Assembly: GCF_004367745.1 (NCBI RefSeq)
Contig: NZ_CP037993.1
Span: 186,001-250,000, forward strand
DNA: 64,000 nt
Direction: 5' to 3'
DNA from: Herbaspirillum huttiense
GTDB taxonomy: Bacteria; Pseudomonadota; Gammaproteobacteria; Burkholderiales; Burkholderiaceae_D
Position 1 is the stretch's first letter, and the number at the start of each line of letters is the position of its first letter. Shown in pieces: positions 25,893-34,490 of the stretch. The position numbers were made by a program, and so were the translations under genes. The notes beneath the pieces are model-generated. The model searched no databases, was not told where the DNA came from, and was given only the letters and a program-made list of their open reading frames with translations.

Positions 25893-27047
25893 ATGCAACT
25901 GACCCAAGCAAACCAGGCCTACGAGCAAGAGCAAGGCTTTTTCCGGCGGCTCAGTCTCGTCGACTGGATCTACGCCGCCGCACTGGTGGCCGGATCGCTG
26001 TACGCCTTCGGGCGCTTCGGCAGCTATATGGATTACTACGAGAAGGCCGTGCTGCTGCTGGCCGCACCGACCTTCGCCTGGCTGGGCTGGCACTGGAAGC
26101 CGGTTCGCCTGCTGATGCTGGTGATCGCCGTGCTTTCGCTGGGGGCCATCGCCATGTATGGCGGCGCGCTGGAACTGGCGGACAAGAAATTCTTCCTCAA
26201 GTACATGCTCTCCAGCCAGTCCGCGATCCTGTGGATGAGCGCGCTGTTCTGCCTCTCCACGCTGTTCTACTGGGGCGGCCTGGCCACCACCGCCGGTACC
26301 GGCAGCGCGATCGGCTCGCGCCTGTGCTGGGCGGCCGTGGTGCTGGGCTTCACCGGCATGATGGTGCGCTGGTACGAGTCCTACCTGATCGGCCCGGATG
26401 TGGGCCACATCCCCATTTCCAATTTATATGAAGTTTTCGTCCTGTTCTGCCTGATTACGGCCCTTTTCTACCTGTACTACGAAGAACGTTACGCCACGCG
26501 CCAGCTGGGTGCTTTTGTGCTGACCGTCATCACGGCGGCGGTCGCTTTCCTGATGTGGTATACCGTCTCGCGGGATGCGGCCGAGATCCAGCCGCTGGTG
26601 CCGGCGCTGCAGAGCTGGTGGATGAAGATCCACGTGCCGGCCAACTTCATCGGCTATGGCACCTTCGCCCTGGCCGCGATGGTAGCGGTGGCCTACCTGC
26701 TGCGCGAGCGCGGCATCCTGGCCGATCGCCTGCCCACGCTGGAAGTGCTGGATGACGTGATGTACAAGGCCATCGCCGTCGGCTTTGCCTTCTTCACCAT
26801 CGCCACCATCCTGGGCGCGCTGTGGGCCGCTGAAGCCTGGGGCGGCTACTGGTCGTGGGATCCGAAGGAAACCTGGGCCCTGATCGTCTGGCTCAACTAT
26901 GCTGCCTGGCTGCACATGCGCCTCATGAAGGGCCTGCGTGGCCGTACCGCCGCCTGGTGGGCGCTGGTGGGCCTGCTGGTGACGACGTTTGCCTTCCTGG
27001 GAGTGAACATGTTCCTTTCGGGCCTGCATTCCTACGGCGAACTTTGA
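25893..27047 (+). CDS. ccsA: Cytochrome c biogenesis protein CcsA/ResC (CcsB type)
   Basis: A 384-residue polytopic membrane protein that exports and presents haem to ResB. The tryptophan-rich haem-handling WWD motif reads WGGYWSWDPKETWALIVWL (about residue 315). Conserved flanking histidines lie in WMKIHVPANFIGYG and near LHMRLMKGLRG. About eight transmembrane helices are visible. The ATG at 25893 fits the family N-terminus; an in-frame upstream start at 25851 is less likely. It forms the system II pair with resB. Confidence 0.94.
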   Translation: MQLTQANQAYEQEQGFFRRLSLVDWIYAAALVAGSLYAFGRFGSYMDYYEKAVLLLAAPTFAWLGWHWKPVRLLMLVIAVLSLGAIAMYGGALELADKKFFLKYMLSSQSAILWMSALFCLSTLFYWGGLATTAGTGSAIGSRLCWAAVVLGFTGMMVRWYESYLIGPDVGHIPISNLYEVFVLFCLITALFYLYYEERYATRQLGAFVLTVITAAVAFLMWYTVSRDAAEIQPLVPALQSWWMKIHVPANFIGYGTFALAAMVAVAYLLRERGILADRLPTLEVLDDVMYKAIAVGFAFFTIATILGALWAAEAWGGYWSWDPKETWALIVWLNYAAWLHMRLMKGLRGRTAAWWALVGLLVTTFAFLGVNMFLSGLHSYGEL

Positions 27048-27105
27048 TGGGGTTGGCGGCTCCTTGAACAGGGCGGCCAACGCCCCCGAACAACAAGGAG
27101 CAATG

Positions 27106-27753
27106 ATGAAGCAGCCCAATGCCGCGCCCGAACTGGTCATCTTCGACTGTGACGGCACCCTGGTCGACAGCGAAGTGGTGGCCGCCCGGGCCTGGTCCGA
27201 GTACGTGGCCACTTACGGCGTCACCCTCAGCCCCGACGAGGCGCTGGCGCGTTTTCGCGGCGTGAGCATGAAGTGGTGCATCTCGCACATCGAGCAATTG
27301 CATGGCCAGACCCTGCCGGGCCACTTCGAGCAGGAACTGCGCGCCCTCATGGGCGGCATGCTGGAGCAGCACCTGCAACCCATCAGCGGTGCCGTCGAGA
27401 TGGTGGAGCAGCTGCACCTGCCCTTCGCCCTGGCGTCCAACGCCCCGCATCACAAGATCGAGCTGTGCCTGCGCGTGACCGGACTGCTGCCGCATTTTGC
27501 CGGCCGCATCTTCAGCGCCTACGACGTGCAACGCTGGAAACCTGATCCCGCCCTGTTCCTGTTCGCCGCAGAACGCCTGGGCGTCCCGCCCCGGCGCTGC
27601 GCCGTGGTGGAAGACAGCCTGCCGGGCGTGCAAGCCGGGCTGGCAGCGGGCATGCGTGTGATCGCCTTGCAGGAGCATGGCGTGCATCCGGAGCTGCCCC
27701 CGGAAGTGGCGGTCATCACCCATCTGGCGCAATTGCGGGCGCAACTGGGCTGA
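27106..27753 (+). CDS. HAD-superfamily hydrolase (subfamily IA)
   Basis: A 215-residue cytoplasmic phosphatase-like protein. Motif I is FDCDGTLVDSE (nucleophile Asp and the +2 Asp), motif II ALASNAPHH, motif III the Lys in RWKPDPALFLFAAERL, and motif IV VEDSLPGVQAGLAAG. It resembles YieH-like sugar-phosphate phosphatases; the substrate is unknown. Two adjacent ATGs at 27103 and 27106 are possible; the second has better spacing (5 bp) from AAGGAG at 27095-27100. It is placed 58 bp after ccsA, possibly co-transcribed, with no functional link evident. Confidence 0.87.
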   Translation: MKQPNAAPELVIFDCDGTLVDSEVVAARAWSEYVATYGVTLSPDEALARFRGVSMKWCISHIEQLHGQTLPGHFEQELRALMGGMLEQHLQPISGAVEMVEQLHLPFALASNAPHHKIELCLRVTGLLPHFAGRIFSAYDVQRWKPDPALFLFAAERLGVPPRRCAVVEDSLPGVQAGLAAGMRVIALQEHGVHPELPPEVAVITHLAQLRAQLG

Positions 27754-27820
27754 CCGCAGGGACAGTTCCGGCACCGTCCAATTTCGGTAAGATCTGCAAG
27801 AAACTTCATCTACGGACCCC

Positions 27821-28411
27821 ATGCTCCGCTCCATCGACCGTGAACGGCAAATCATCTACTGCGACCGCGCCATCGAAGTGCGCCCGCTCGGCCTGCGCGA
27901 GGCCCCGGCGCTGTATGACGCCGTGCGCCAGTCGCGCGATGCCATCGGCCAGTGGGAAGCCTGGTGCACCCCTGACTACGGCCTGCTGGATGCCAAGCTG
28001 TTCCTGCAGCGCGCCATCGAGCAATGGCATGTACACGCGGCTTATGATTTCAACATCATCGATCGCAGCAACGGCCTGGTGATCGGCTCGGTGGCCATCA
28101 ATCAGGTCAGCCAGCTGAACCAGATGGCCAACCTGGGCTACTGGGTGCGCGAGGGCTACACCGGCCGCGGCATCGCCGCCCTGGCCGCGCGGGCGGCGGC
28201 ATCTTTCGCCTTCTCCAGGACCGGGCTCACCCGCCTGGAAATCGTGGCCCAGGCCGGCAACCTGCGCAGCCAGCGGGTGGCGGAGAAGGCGGGTGCGACG
28301 CTGGAATGCCTGGCGCGCAATCGCCTGGTCTTTCATGGTGAACCGCGCGATGCGAAGGTTTTTTCACTCGTCCCGGCGGACCTGGGGCTGCCCGTGCCGG
28401 TGCACGGATGA
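27821..28411 (+). CDS. GNAT family N-acetyltransferase (RimJ/RimL type)
   Basis: A 196-residue acetyltransferase. The fold is clear from IYCDRAIEVRPLGLREAPAL, LGYWVREGYTGRGIAALAAR (acetyl-CoA binding loop with the R/Q-x-x-G-x-G/A element), and SFAFSRTGLTRLEIVAQAGN with RSQRVAEKAGATLE. The relatives acetylate N-terminal amines of ribosomal proteins or small molecules; the substrate here is unknown. It follows the HAD gene by 67 bp. Confidence 0.88.
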   Translation: MLRSIDRERQIIYCDRAIEVRPLGLREAPALYDAVRQSRDAIGQWEAWCTPDYGLLDAKLFLQRAIEQWHVHAAYDFNIIDRSNGLVIGSVAINQVSQLNQMANLGYWVREGYTGRGIAALAARAAASFAFSRTGLTRLEIVAQAGNLRSQRVAEKAGATLECLARNRLVFHGEPRDAKVFSLVPADLGLPVPVHG

Positions 28412-28846
28412 GCTCTCGCAGTGGGTGATAAACATTCTTTGTGGCAAGCTTTTCGTCGTATTTTTGATGCGGGACATGAAGGAAGATACGTTTCGCAACA
28501 CTTTTTTTTCTCTTTTTTTGTTCAGCAAAAGTGCACAATCCGGCGCATTCTGACAGCGCTGTCAGCCTTGATGGCAGCGGGTTTGCGCCATTTTTTGCGT
28601 AGCCGCACGGCTTTGCCGGCGCGCAGAAATTTCAATTTGGCTGACAAAATACTGACTTTTCGCGTATTCCAAAACGCCGCTCGGGCGTTACATACCTAAA
28701 GCACTGTCAAGAAAAGCAGTGCTTGTGTATCTGGAGCAGTCTCCCGGAATCAAGGCAGCAGGCAACATCTTCCGGGGCGCTGCGTGTTCTTCCGAACAAC
28801 AACTCAGGATGGAAGAACGTTGAGCGTCAGCGACGTAAGAGGAAAT
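28412..28846. other. Long intergenic leader with palindromes
   Basis: 435 bp between the GNAT gene and a small conserved-looking ORF. Contents: a pyrimidine-rich tract (28500-28520), a 16-bp perfect palindrome CTGACAGCGCTGTCAG (28550-28565), and an inverted repeat AAGCACTG / CAGTGCTT with a 10-nt loop (28699-28724). No coding frame looks real. It probably holds an operator and a structured 5' leader for the downstream gene. Confidence 0.5.
28550..28565. promoter_or_regulatory. Perfect 16-bp palindrome, candidate operator
   Basis: CTGACAGCGCTGTCAG is fully self-complementary with no spacer. It lies about 280 bp before the 85-residue ORF. No known regulator is assigned. Confidence 0.5.
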
Positions 28847-29104
28847 ATGATGCAAGCCATACAACGCAACAAGACCACGAACAATAACCACGCCGGCCGC
28901 GCCGCCCAGCAATACGTCATGGGCGGGGAAGCGCGCAGTACCCGTCTGGCCAAGCGCCTGAAGGGCGCAGAAGCCGTCCATCAGGACGATGACTGCAGCG
29001 CGCGTTACGACAAGATCTCCAAGCAGATGGATGACGCGCTCGAAGGCGGTTCGCCGCAACGCTTCAAGCGTCCCAAGATGGAAAGCGACATCATCGCACG
29101 TTGA
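28847..29104 (+). CDS. Small hypothetical protein
   Basis: An 85-residue, highly charged, soluble protein (MMQAIQRNKTTNNNHAGRAA at the start, KMESDIIAR at the end). It has no signal peptide, membrane segment or motif that I recognise. AAGAGGAA at 28837-28844 precedes two adjacent ATGs (28847, 28850), and codon use matches the genomic GC-rich third positions in the second half, so it is probably real. A long leader with palindromes lies upstream. Function unknown. Confidence 0.6.
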   Translation: MMQAIQRNKTTNNNHAGRAAQQYVMGGEARSTRLAKRLKGAEAVHQDDDCSARYDKISKQMDDALEGGSPQRFKRPKMESDIIAR

Positions 29105-29159
29105 AGCAGGGCGGATTCGGGCAGCATCCCGCCTGAATCCCTTCCAGTTCCCGTGCGAT

Positions 29160-29194
29160 AAAAAAACAGCCGGAGGCATTTCTGCTCCGGCTGT
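29160..29194 (-). terminator. Terminator of gpsA (minus strand)
   Basis: A perfect 10-bp stem ACAGCCGGAG / CTCCGGCTGT; on the minus strand it is followed by six to seven T. It ends the gpsA transcript, and may also stop the convergent small gene on the plus strand less well (CATTTTCT). Confidence 0.87.
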
Positions 29195-29267
29195 CATTTT
29201 CTCCGCTTCACTTTCAGGTGAGGTTTGGTGAATCTCCCGTCCCAATGTGCGAGCGGGAGTGGCTGTC

Positions 29268-30272
29268 TTACAGGCTTTCTTCGCGCGGATCCCGCGCCAG
29301 CAGCCGGGTCACCATGTCCTGCACCGACACGCCGTCGAACAAGGCTGCCGCCACCGCATCGGTGATCGGCATCTCAATGCCTTTTTCGCGCGCCAGCGCC
29401 CGCACTGCCTGTGCGCAGCGCACGCCCTCGGCCACGTGGCCGAGTTCGGCGACGATATCGTCCAGTTTCTTGTTTTGAGCCAGTCCCAGACCGACGCGCC
29501 GGTTGCGCGAGAGGTCGCCGGTGCAGGTCAGGATGAGATCGCCCACCCCTGAGAGTCCCATGAAGGTTTCTGCACGTCCGCCCAGCGCCACGCCCAAGCG
29601 CGTGATCTCCGCCAGGCCGCGGGTGATCAATGCTGCACGGGCGTTCAAGCCCAGTTGCAGGCCATCGGCCACGCCGGTGGCGATGGCCAGGATATTCTTG
29701 ACCGCGCCGCCGATCTCCACCCCCACCAGGTCATCGCTGGAATAGATGCGGATGTTGTTGCCATGCACGGCCGCGACCACACGCTCGCACAGCGCCGCAT
29801 CGGCACCGGCGATGGTCAGCGCGCAGGGCAGGCCGCGCGCCACTTCCTGGGCAAACGAGGGGCCGGAGAGCACCCCTGCCGCCACGCCTGAACCCAGCAC
29901 TTCCTGCACCACCTGGTGCGGCAGCAGGCGCGTGCCTTCTTCCAGGCCCTTGCACAGCCACACCAGGTTGGGAATGGCATAGGCGCGCAAATGCCCTGCC
30001 AGCTCACGCAGGCCGGACACCGATGAGGCGGCAATGAGCAGCGAATCGGAGGGGGTGTCGCAGACGTGGCGCACGGCGGCATCGAAGTCCGAACTCACCG
30101 CCAGTTCGGGCGGCAGCGGAAATCCGGGCAGGTAGAGGCCGTTTTCGCGTTGCTCGCTGGCGGCCTGCATGGCTTGGGCATTGCGCCCCCACAGCACGAC
30201 CTGGTGCTTGCGCGCCAGGGGAATGGCCAGCGCGGTACCCCATGCGCCGGCGCCGAGAATGGTGATTTTCAT
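29268..30272 (-). CDS. gpsA: Glycerol-3-phosphate dehydrogenase [NAD(P)+]
   Basis: A 334-residue cytoplasmic enzyme that reduces dihydroxyacetone phosphate to sn-glycerol 3-phosphate for phospholipid synthesis. The Rossmann motif [14 protein letters not shown] opens the protein, followed by WGRNAQAM and the catalytic region [15 protein letters not shown] with [10 protein letters not shown]-type sequence ([16 protein letters not shown]). The ATG at 30272 is chosen because the Rossmann strand must start there; an upstream in-frame ATG at 30293 adds only seven residues that overlap the SH3-like gene. It is the last gene of a minus-strand run that starts upstream with secB, grxC and a rhodanese. 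Confidence 0.95.
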   Translation of the reverse strand: MKITILGAGAWGTALAIPLARKHQVVLWGRNAQAMQAASEQRENGLYLPGFPLPPELAVSSDFDAAVRHVCDTPSDSLLIAASSVSGLRELAGHLRAYAIPNLVWLCKGLEEGTRLLPHQVVQEVLGSGVAAGVLSGPSFAQEVARGLPCALTIAGADAALCERVVAAVHGNNIRIYSSDDLVGVEIGGAVKNILAIATGVADGLQLGLNARAALITRGLAEITRLGVALGGRAETFMGLSGVGDLILTCTGDLSRNRRVGLGLAQNKKLDDIVAELGHVAEGVRCAQAVRALAREKGIEMPITDAVAAALFDGVSVQDMVTRLLARDPREESL

Positions 30273-30289
30273 CTCAGGCCGCTCTTCGC

Positions 30290-30739
30290 TCAATCGCCCC
30301 AGACATCGCCGGCTTTCACGAAGCCGCTCTGGCCGTCGCGATGGCGGACCTTGACCCAGCCGTTGTTGGGGCTTTCCAGCATCTCCAGCAGGACCGACTT
30401 GTCGGCCGTGAAGACCACCGGGCTGCTTTCATCGGCAGCATTGAAGATGCGCGCATTGGCCACCGACACCACCAGCATGCGCTTGGGCGTCAAGGCCTTG
30501 GAGGAGATCCAGGACAGCGTGCCGGCCGCATCTCTGACCTTGCTCCAGTCGCCATAGGTCAGCACAACCTCGACCGGCATGCCGCGCGGCGCGACATAGA
30601 CACGGCGGCCCTTTTCGGACGGGGCGTCATACATGATGGCGGGCGAGGCGCCGACCGACTTGAAGTCCAGGGCCAGGGCATCCTTGGCCATGAAGGCGCC
30701 GAGCAGGGTGGCGCAAAGAATCAGGGGCAGGCGTTTCAT
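30290..30739 (-). CDS. Exported SH3-like domain protein
   Basis: A 149-residue protein with a signal peptide ([18 protein letters not shown], cut after ALA, about residue 23) and two bacterial SH3-like segments: [20 protein letters not shown] with [16 protein letters not shown], and [20 protein letters not shown] with [11 protein letters not shown]. Such domains bind peptidoglycan or other cell-envelope partners. Function is not established. It lies between secB and gpsA in the same direction, a layout often kept in Burkholderiales. Confidence 0.8.
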   Translation of the reverse strand: MKRLPLILCATLLGAFMAKDALALDFKSVGASPAIMYDAPSEKGRRVYVAPRGMPVEVVLTYGDWSKVRDAAGTLSWISSKALTPKRMLVVSVANARIFNAADESSPVVFTADKSVLLEMLESPNNGWVKVRHRDGQSGFVKAGDVWGD

Positions 30740-30857
30740 CGTGAAGGTCTCCGCAGAAGGGAAAGCGCCGCAGCACAGGCTGCGGCGGCTCGTTGTCGTG
30801 CCGGGCTGCCGCAGAGGATGCGGCCGGCCCGGCAGGCGGACAGGGGGTGAAACCCGA

Positions 30858-31352
30858 TCAGTTGACGGCGGTGGAGCCGTTGTTGACCAGGGTCGCGCCT
30901 TGTTGCTCGGCCAGGGCCTGCAGGCGCTGCTGGTAGAACACCTCGAAGTTGATCTCGGCCAGGTGCACCGGCGGGAAACCGGCGCGGGTGATGGCGTCGG
31001 CGATGTTGGCGCGCAGGTACGGGTAGATGATGTTGGGGCAGCCGATGCCCAGCAGCGGGTCCAGTTGTTCGGCCGGCACGTTGCGGATCTCGAAGATGCC
31101 GGCTTGCTTGCCCTCGACCAGGAAGGCGACTTTGTCCTTGACCTTGGCGGTCACGGTGATGGTCACGGTCGATTCGAACACGCCTTCAGCCAGCGCTTCG
31201 GCACCGACATCCACCGACACTTCGATCGAAGGGGCTTCCTGTTCCAGGAAGATGGCCGGGGAATTCGGCTGTTCCAGCGACAGATCCTTCAGGTAGACGC
31301 GCTGGATCTGGAAAACGGGTTGCTGTTGGGCTTCTTGGTTCTGTTCCGACAT
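30858..31352 (-). CDS. secB: Protein-export chaperone SecB
   Basis: A 164-residue cytosolic chaperone that holds precursors unfolded for SecA. The SecB signature is visible from [20 protein letters not shown] through [11 protein letters not shown] and [19 protein letters not shown] to [20 protein letters not shown]. Length is normal for the group. It is placed 52 bp after grxC, a common proteobacterial order (rhodanese-grxC-secB-gpsA). Confidence 0.97.
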   Translation of the reverse strand: MSEQNQEAQQQPVFQIQRVYLKDLSLEQPNSPAIFLEQEAPSIEVSVDVGAEALAEGVFESTVTITVTAKVKDKVAFLVEGKQAGIFEIRNVPAEQLDPLLGIGCPNIIYPYLRANIADAITRAGFPPVHLAEINFEVFYQQRLQALAEQQGATLVNNGSTAVN

Positions 31353-31404
31353 GGATCTCTTTCAGGTTCGGTGAATCGATAGGGGGGAGTGTGCTGCCCT
31401 GGCG

Positions 31405-31665
31405 TCAGGCTTGCAGCAGCGGGTCCAGCTTGCCGGCACGGTCCAGTGCGCTCAGGTCATCGAAGCCACCGACATGGGTGTCGCCGACATAGATCTGGGG
31501 CACGGTACGGCGGCCGGTCTTTTGCATCATCAGCTCACGCTGCTGAGGTTCGAGATCCACGCGGATCTTCTCGATCTGCGTGATTCCCTTGCTGGCCAGC
31601 AAACGCTCGGCCATCATGCAATACGGGCACACGGCGGTGCAATACATGGTCACGGGGGCGCTCAT
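31405..31665 (-). CDS. grxC: Glutaredoxin 3
   Basis: An 86-residue glutathione-dependent thiol reductase with active site CPYC in MYCTAVCPYCMMAERLL, the TVPQIYVGDTHVGGFDDL cis-Pro and glutathione-binding block, and no extension. The ATG at 31665 is chosen because the family starts here; longer frames run into the overlapping rhodanese gene. It overlaps the rhodanese stop by 4 bp (coupled translation). Confidence 0.95.
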   Translation of the reverse strand: MSAPVTMYCTAVCPYCMMAERLLASKGITQIEKIRVDLEPQQRELMMQKTGRRTVPQIYVGDTHVGGFDDLSALDRAGKLDPLLQA

Positions 31666-32075
31666 TTTGCCTCCTTGGTGGTCAGCGGCAGGCCTTGGCC
31701 CTGCCAGGCGGCGATGCCGCCGTTCAAGCCGTAGACTTCGGTGAAGCCGGCTTTCTTCAGGGAAGCTTCGGCACGGTTGGCCTGGGTGCCGGTCTGGCAT
31801 ACCACGATGACCGGGCGGCCCTTGAGCTTGTCGAGCTCGCCGATGCGCTGCGGCAACTCTTTCAAGGGAATGTTGCGGGCGTCGCGCAGGTGGCCGGCGG
31901 CGAATTGCTCGGCATCACGCACATCCAGCACCAGCACCTTGCCCTGGTTGAGCATCTGCGTGGCCTGCAAGAGGCTCAGCTTGTTGCCGCGCTGCTGCAG
32001 GTAGGGAACCAGCAGCGCACCACCCGAGACCAAGGCCAGGGCGATCAGGAAAATATTGTCGATGATGAATTTCAC
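31662..32075 (-). CDS. Rhodanese-like sulfurtransferase, membrane anchored
   Basis: A 137-residue protein with an N-terminal membrane anchor (FIIDNIFLIALALVSGGALL) and a rhodanese domain whose active-site loop VVCQTGTQANRAE carries the persulfide-forming Cys. Family members transfer sulfur from thiosulfate or other donors. It heads the minus-strand run rhodanese-grxC-secB-SH3-gpsA and is divergent from gpmA. Confidence 0.9.
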   Translation of the reverse strand: MKFIIDNIFLIALALVSGGALLVPYLQQRGNKLSLLQATQMLNQGKVLVLDVRDAEQFAAGHLRDARNIPLKELPQRIGELDKLKGRPVIVVCQTGTQANRAEASLKKAGFTEVYGLNGGIAAWQGQGLPLTTKEAK

Positions 32076-32235
32076 GGCAGCCCAATGAGTTTACTGAATC
32101 CCGGCATTATAAAATAGAAGCATTCGCGGTTTGCATCCGGACCGAACAGTCTAGTTTAAGGTGTGCACCCGGTCTCGCGTAGTCGATCTTTGGGGCAGCC
32201 GCAGCGGTTTATCCATCATCAATACAAGTCCTGCT

Positions 32236-32982
32236 ATGTACAAAATCGTATTCATGCGCCACGGCGAATCGACCTGGAACCTGGCCAACCGCTTCACCGG
32301 CTGGGTCGACGTCGACCTGACCGAAAAGGGCGTGGCTGAAGCCCGCCAGGCTGGCAAGCTGCTCAAGGAAGCCGGTTTCTCCTTCGACCTGGCCTACACC
32401 TCGGTGTTGAAGCGCGCCATCCGCACCCTCTGGACCACGCTGGACGAAATGGACCAGATGTACATCCCGATCAAGAACGACTGGCGCCTCAACGAACGCC
32501 ACTACGGCGCCCTGCAAGGTCTGAACAAGGCCGAAACCGCCGCTCAGTACGGCGACGAGCAGGTGCTGGTCTGGCGCCGCAGCTACGATACCCCGCCCAA
32601 CCCGCTGACCCCGGGCGAAGAGCGCGATGCCTTCGGCGACGCCCGCTACGCCGGCCTCTCGCGCGAGCAGGTGCCGCTGACCGAATGCCTGAAGGACACC
32701 GTGGCGCGTGTGCTGCCGGCCTGGAATGACTCCATCGCCCCGGCCATCCGCGCTGGCAAGCAGATCATCATCTCGGCCCACGGCAACAGCCTGCGGGCCC
32801 TGATCAAGTACCTGGACGGCATCAGCGACAACGACATCGTCGGCCTGAACATCCCCAATGGCCAGCCGCTGGTCTATGAACTGGACGCCGACCTCAAGCC
32901 GATCAAGAGCTACTACCTGGGCGACCAGTCCGCCATTGAAGCAGCGCTCAAGGCCGTGGCCAATCAAGGGAAGTCGAAATAA
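32236..32982 (+). CDS. gpmA: 2,3-bisphosphoglycerate-dependent phosphoglycerate mutase
   Basis: A 248-residue glycolytic enzyme that interconverts 3- and 2-phosphoglycerate. The phosphohistidine motif [10 protein letters not shown] is followed by [18 protein letters not shown], and the second catalytic His by [17 protein letters not shown]. The ATG at 32236 matches the family start ([10 protein letters not shown]); the frame stays open upstream but has no support. The length is typical of the cofactor-dependent enzyme. Confidence 0.97.
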   Translation: MYKIVFMRHGESTWNLANRFTGWVDVDLTEKGVAEARQAGKLLKEAGFSFDLAYTSVLKRAIRTLWTTLDEMDQMYIPIKNDWRLNERHYGALQGLNKAETAAQYGDEQVLVWRRSYDTPPNPLTPGEERDAFGDARYAGLSREQVPLTECLKDTVARVLPAWNDSIAPAIRAGKQIIISAHGNSLRALIKYLDGISDNDIVGLNIPNGQPLVYELDADLKPIKSYYLGDQSAIEAALKAVANQGKSK

Positions 32983-33095
32983 AACTGCGTTGCTCCAGCA
33001 AGACGCCCGCCGCACAGGCGGCGTCCCTTTCCGGAAAGTGCATTCCACCGGCGCGCTCCGTCCTCCAGTCGGGCGCGCCGCGGGGAGTCTTTCGC

Positions 33096-34487
33096 TTGCT
33101 GGCGACGATGGCTTGCGGTCTGCTGCTGTGTGCCGCGGTGCAGGCGCAGCCGATCACCGAACGGACCCGGCAGAAGCAGGCCGCCGAAAAGGAACAGGCC
33201 GACCTGCAACAGCGCCTGACTACGCTCAAGCGCGATATCGACCAGACCGAGACCGCCAAGGACAATGCCGCCGATGCCTTGGCCGCTTCCGAACAGGCGA
33301 TCTCCAAAGCCAATCGTTCGCTGCGCGATCTGGCGCAGGAGCAGCAGGCCACTGAAGCGCGCCTGGCGCAGCTGGTCAAGCAGTTGAACGAACTGACCGC
33401 GCTGGTCAACGCCCAGCAGGCGCAGCTGTCCAAGCTGCTGCGCGAGCAATATGTGGCCGGCAACGAGGACCGCATCAAGCTGCTGCTCTCCGGCGACAAT
33501 CCCAATCGCATCAATCGCGAGCTGCAGTACATGGGCTATGTCTCGCAAGCCCAGGCCAAGCTGATTGAAACCCTGCGTGCCAACCAGCAGGCGATCCGCG
33601 CCAACAAGGCCGAGACCCAGAATGCCAAGTTCGAACTGGATGAAATCGCCCAGGAAGAACAGGAACAGAAGAAGGTACTGGAACGCGAGAAGGGCCGCCG
33701 CCAGACCTTGCTTGCGCAGCTTTCCACCAAACTCAATGCCCAGCGCCAGGAAGCCGGCCGCATCGAGCAGGATCAGCAGCGCCTCTCCAGCTTGGTGGAC
33801 AAGCTCGCCCAGATCATCGAGCAGCAGAAAAAGGCCGAAGCCGAAGCTCGCGAGAAACGTCGCCAGGAACAATTGGCCAAAGCCAAGGCCGAACGCGAGA
33901 AGCGTCTGGCTGAACAGCGTGCCCGCGCCGAGAAGCGCGCCGCCGAAGCGGCCAAGGCCGCCAAGGAAGGCAAGCCGGCGCCGAAGATGCCCGATCCGGC
34001 CGACGCCATCGATGATGACGAACCGCCGCAACAGGCTTCCTTGGGCCGCAATGACACGCTGCCCGAGCCGCAGGCGGACAATTTCGGCAAGCCCTTTGCC
34101 AGCCTGCGCGGACAATTGCATCTGCCGGTCAGGGGCGAGCTGGTATCGAAATTCGGCAGCCGCCGCGGCGACGGACCGACCAGCCGGGGCCTGTTCCTGC
34201 GCGCCCAGGAAGGCGCGGAAGTGCGGGCAGTGGCAGCAGGACGCGTGGTCTTCGCGGACTGGTTGCGCGGTTTCGGCAACCTGATCATCGTCGATCACGG
34301 CAACCAGTACATGACGATTTACGGCAACAACCAGTCGGTATTGAAACGCGCCGGTGACCTGGTCAAGACCGGGGAAACCATTGCCACTGCAGGCAACAGC
34401 GGCGGCAATGAGCAATCGGGTTTATACTTTGAAATGCGGTATCAAGGCCGCGCATTCGACCCACAGGGGTGGGTAACTTCTAGGTGA
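33096..34487 (+). CDS. EnvC-like murein hydrolase activator (degenerate M23 domain)
   Basis: A 463-residue exported protein: signal peptide (TMACGLLLCAAVQA), a long coiled coil (about 20-270), and a C-terminal LytM/M23 domain (about 350-463). The zinc ligands are lost: the HxxxD motif reads SRGLFLRA, the Y-x-H position reads YGNNQ, and the HxH position reads LYFEMR. This is the pattern of EnvC, which activates amidases AmiA/B at the septum and does not cut itself. The start is TTG with GGGGAG at 33081-33086; an in-frame ATG at 33108 is an alternative. The frame remains open upstream, so a longer N-terminus cannot be fully excluded. It is followed 3 bp later by ctpA. Confidence 0.87.
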   Translation: MLATMACGLLLCAAVQAQPITERTRQKQAAEKEQADLQQRLTTLKRDIDQTETAKDNAADALAASEQAISKANRSLRDLAQEQQATEARLAQLVKQLNELTALVNAQQAQLSKLLREQYVAGNEDRIKLLLSGDNPNRINRELQYMGYVSQAQAKLIETLRANQQAIRANKAETQNAKFELDEIAQEEQEQKKVLEREKGRRQTLLAQLSTKLNAQRQEAGRIEQDQQRLSSLVDKLAQIIEQQKKAEAEAREKRRQEQLAKAKAEREKRLAEQRARAEKRAAEAAKAAKEGKPAPKMPDPADAIDDDEPPQQASLGRNDTLPEPQADNFGKPFASLRGQLHLPVRGELVSKFGSRRGDGPTSRGLFLRAQEGAEVRAVAAGRVVFADWLRGFGNLIIVDHGNQYMTIYGNNQSVLKRAGDLVKTGETIATAGNSGGNEQSGLYFEMRYQGRAFDPQGWVTSR

Positions 34488-34490
34488 CAC

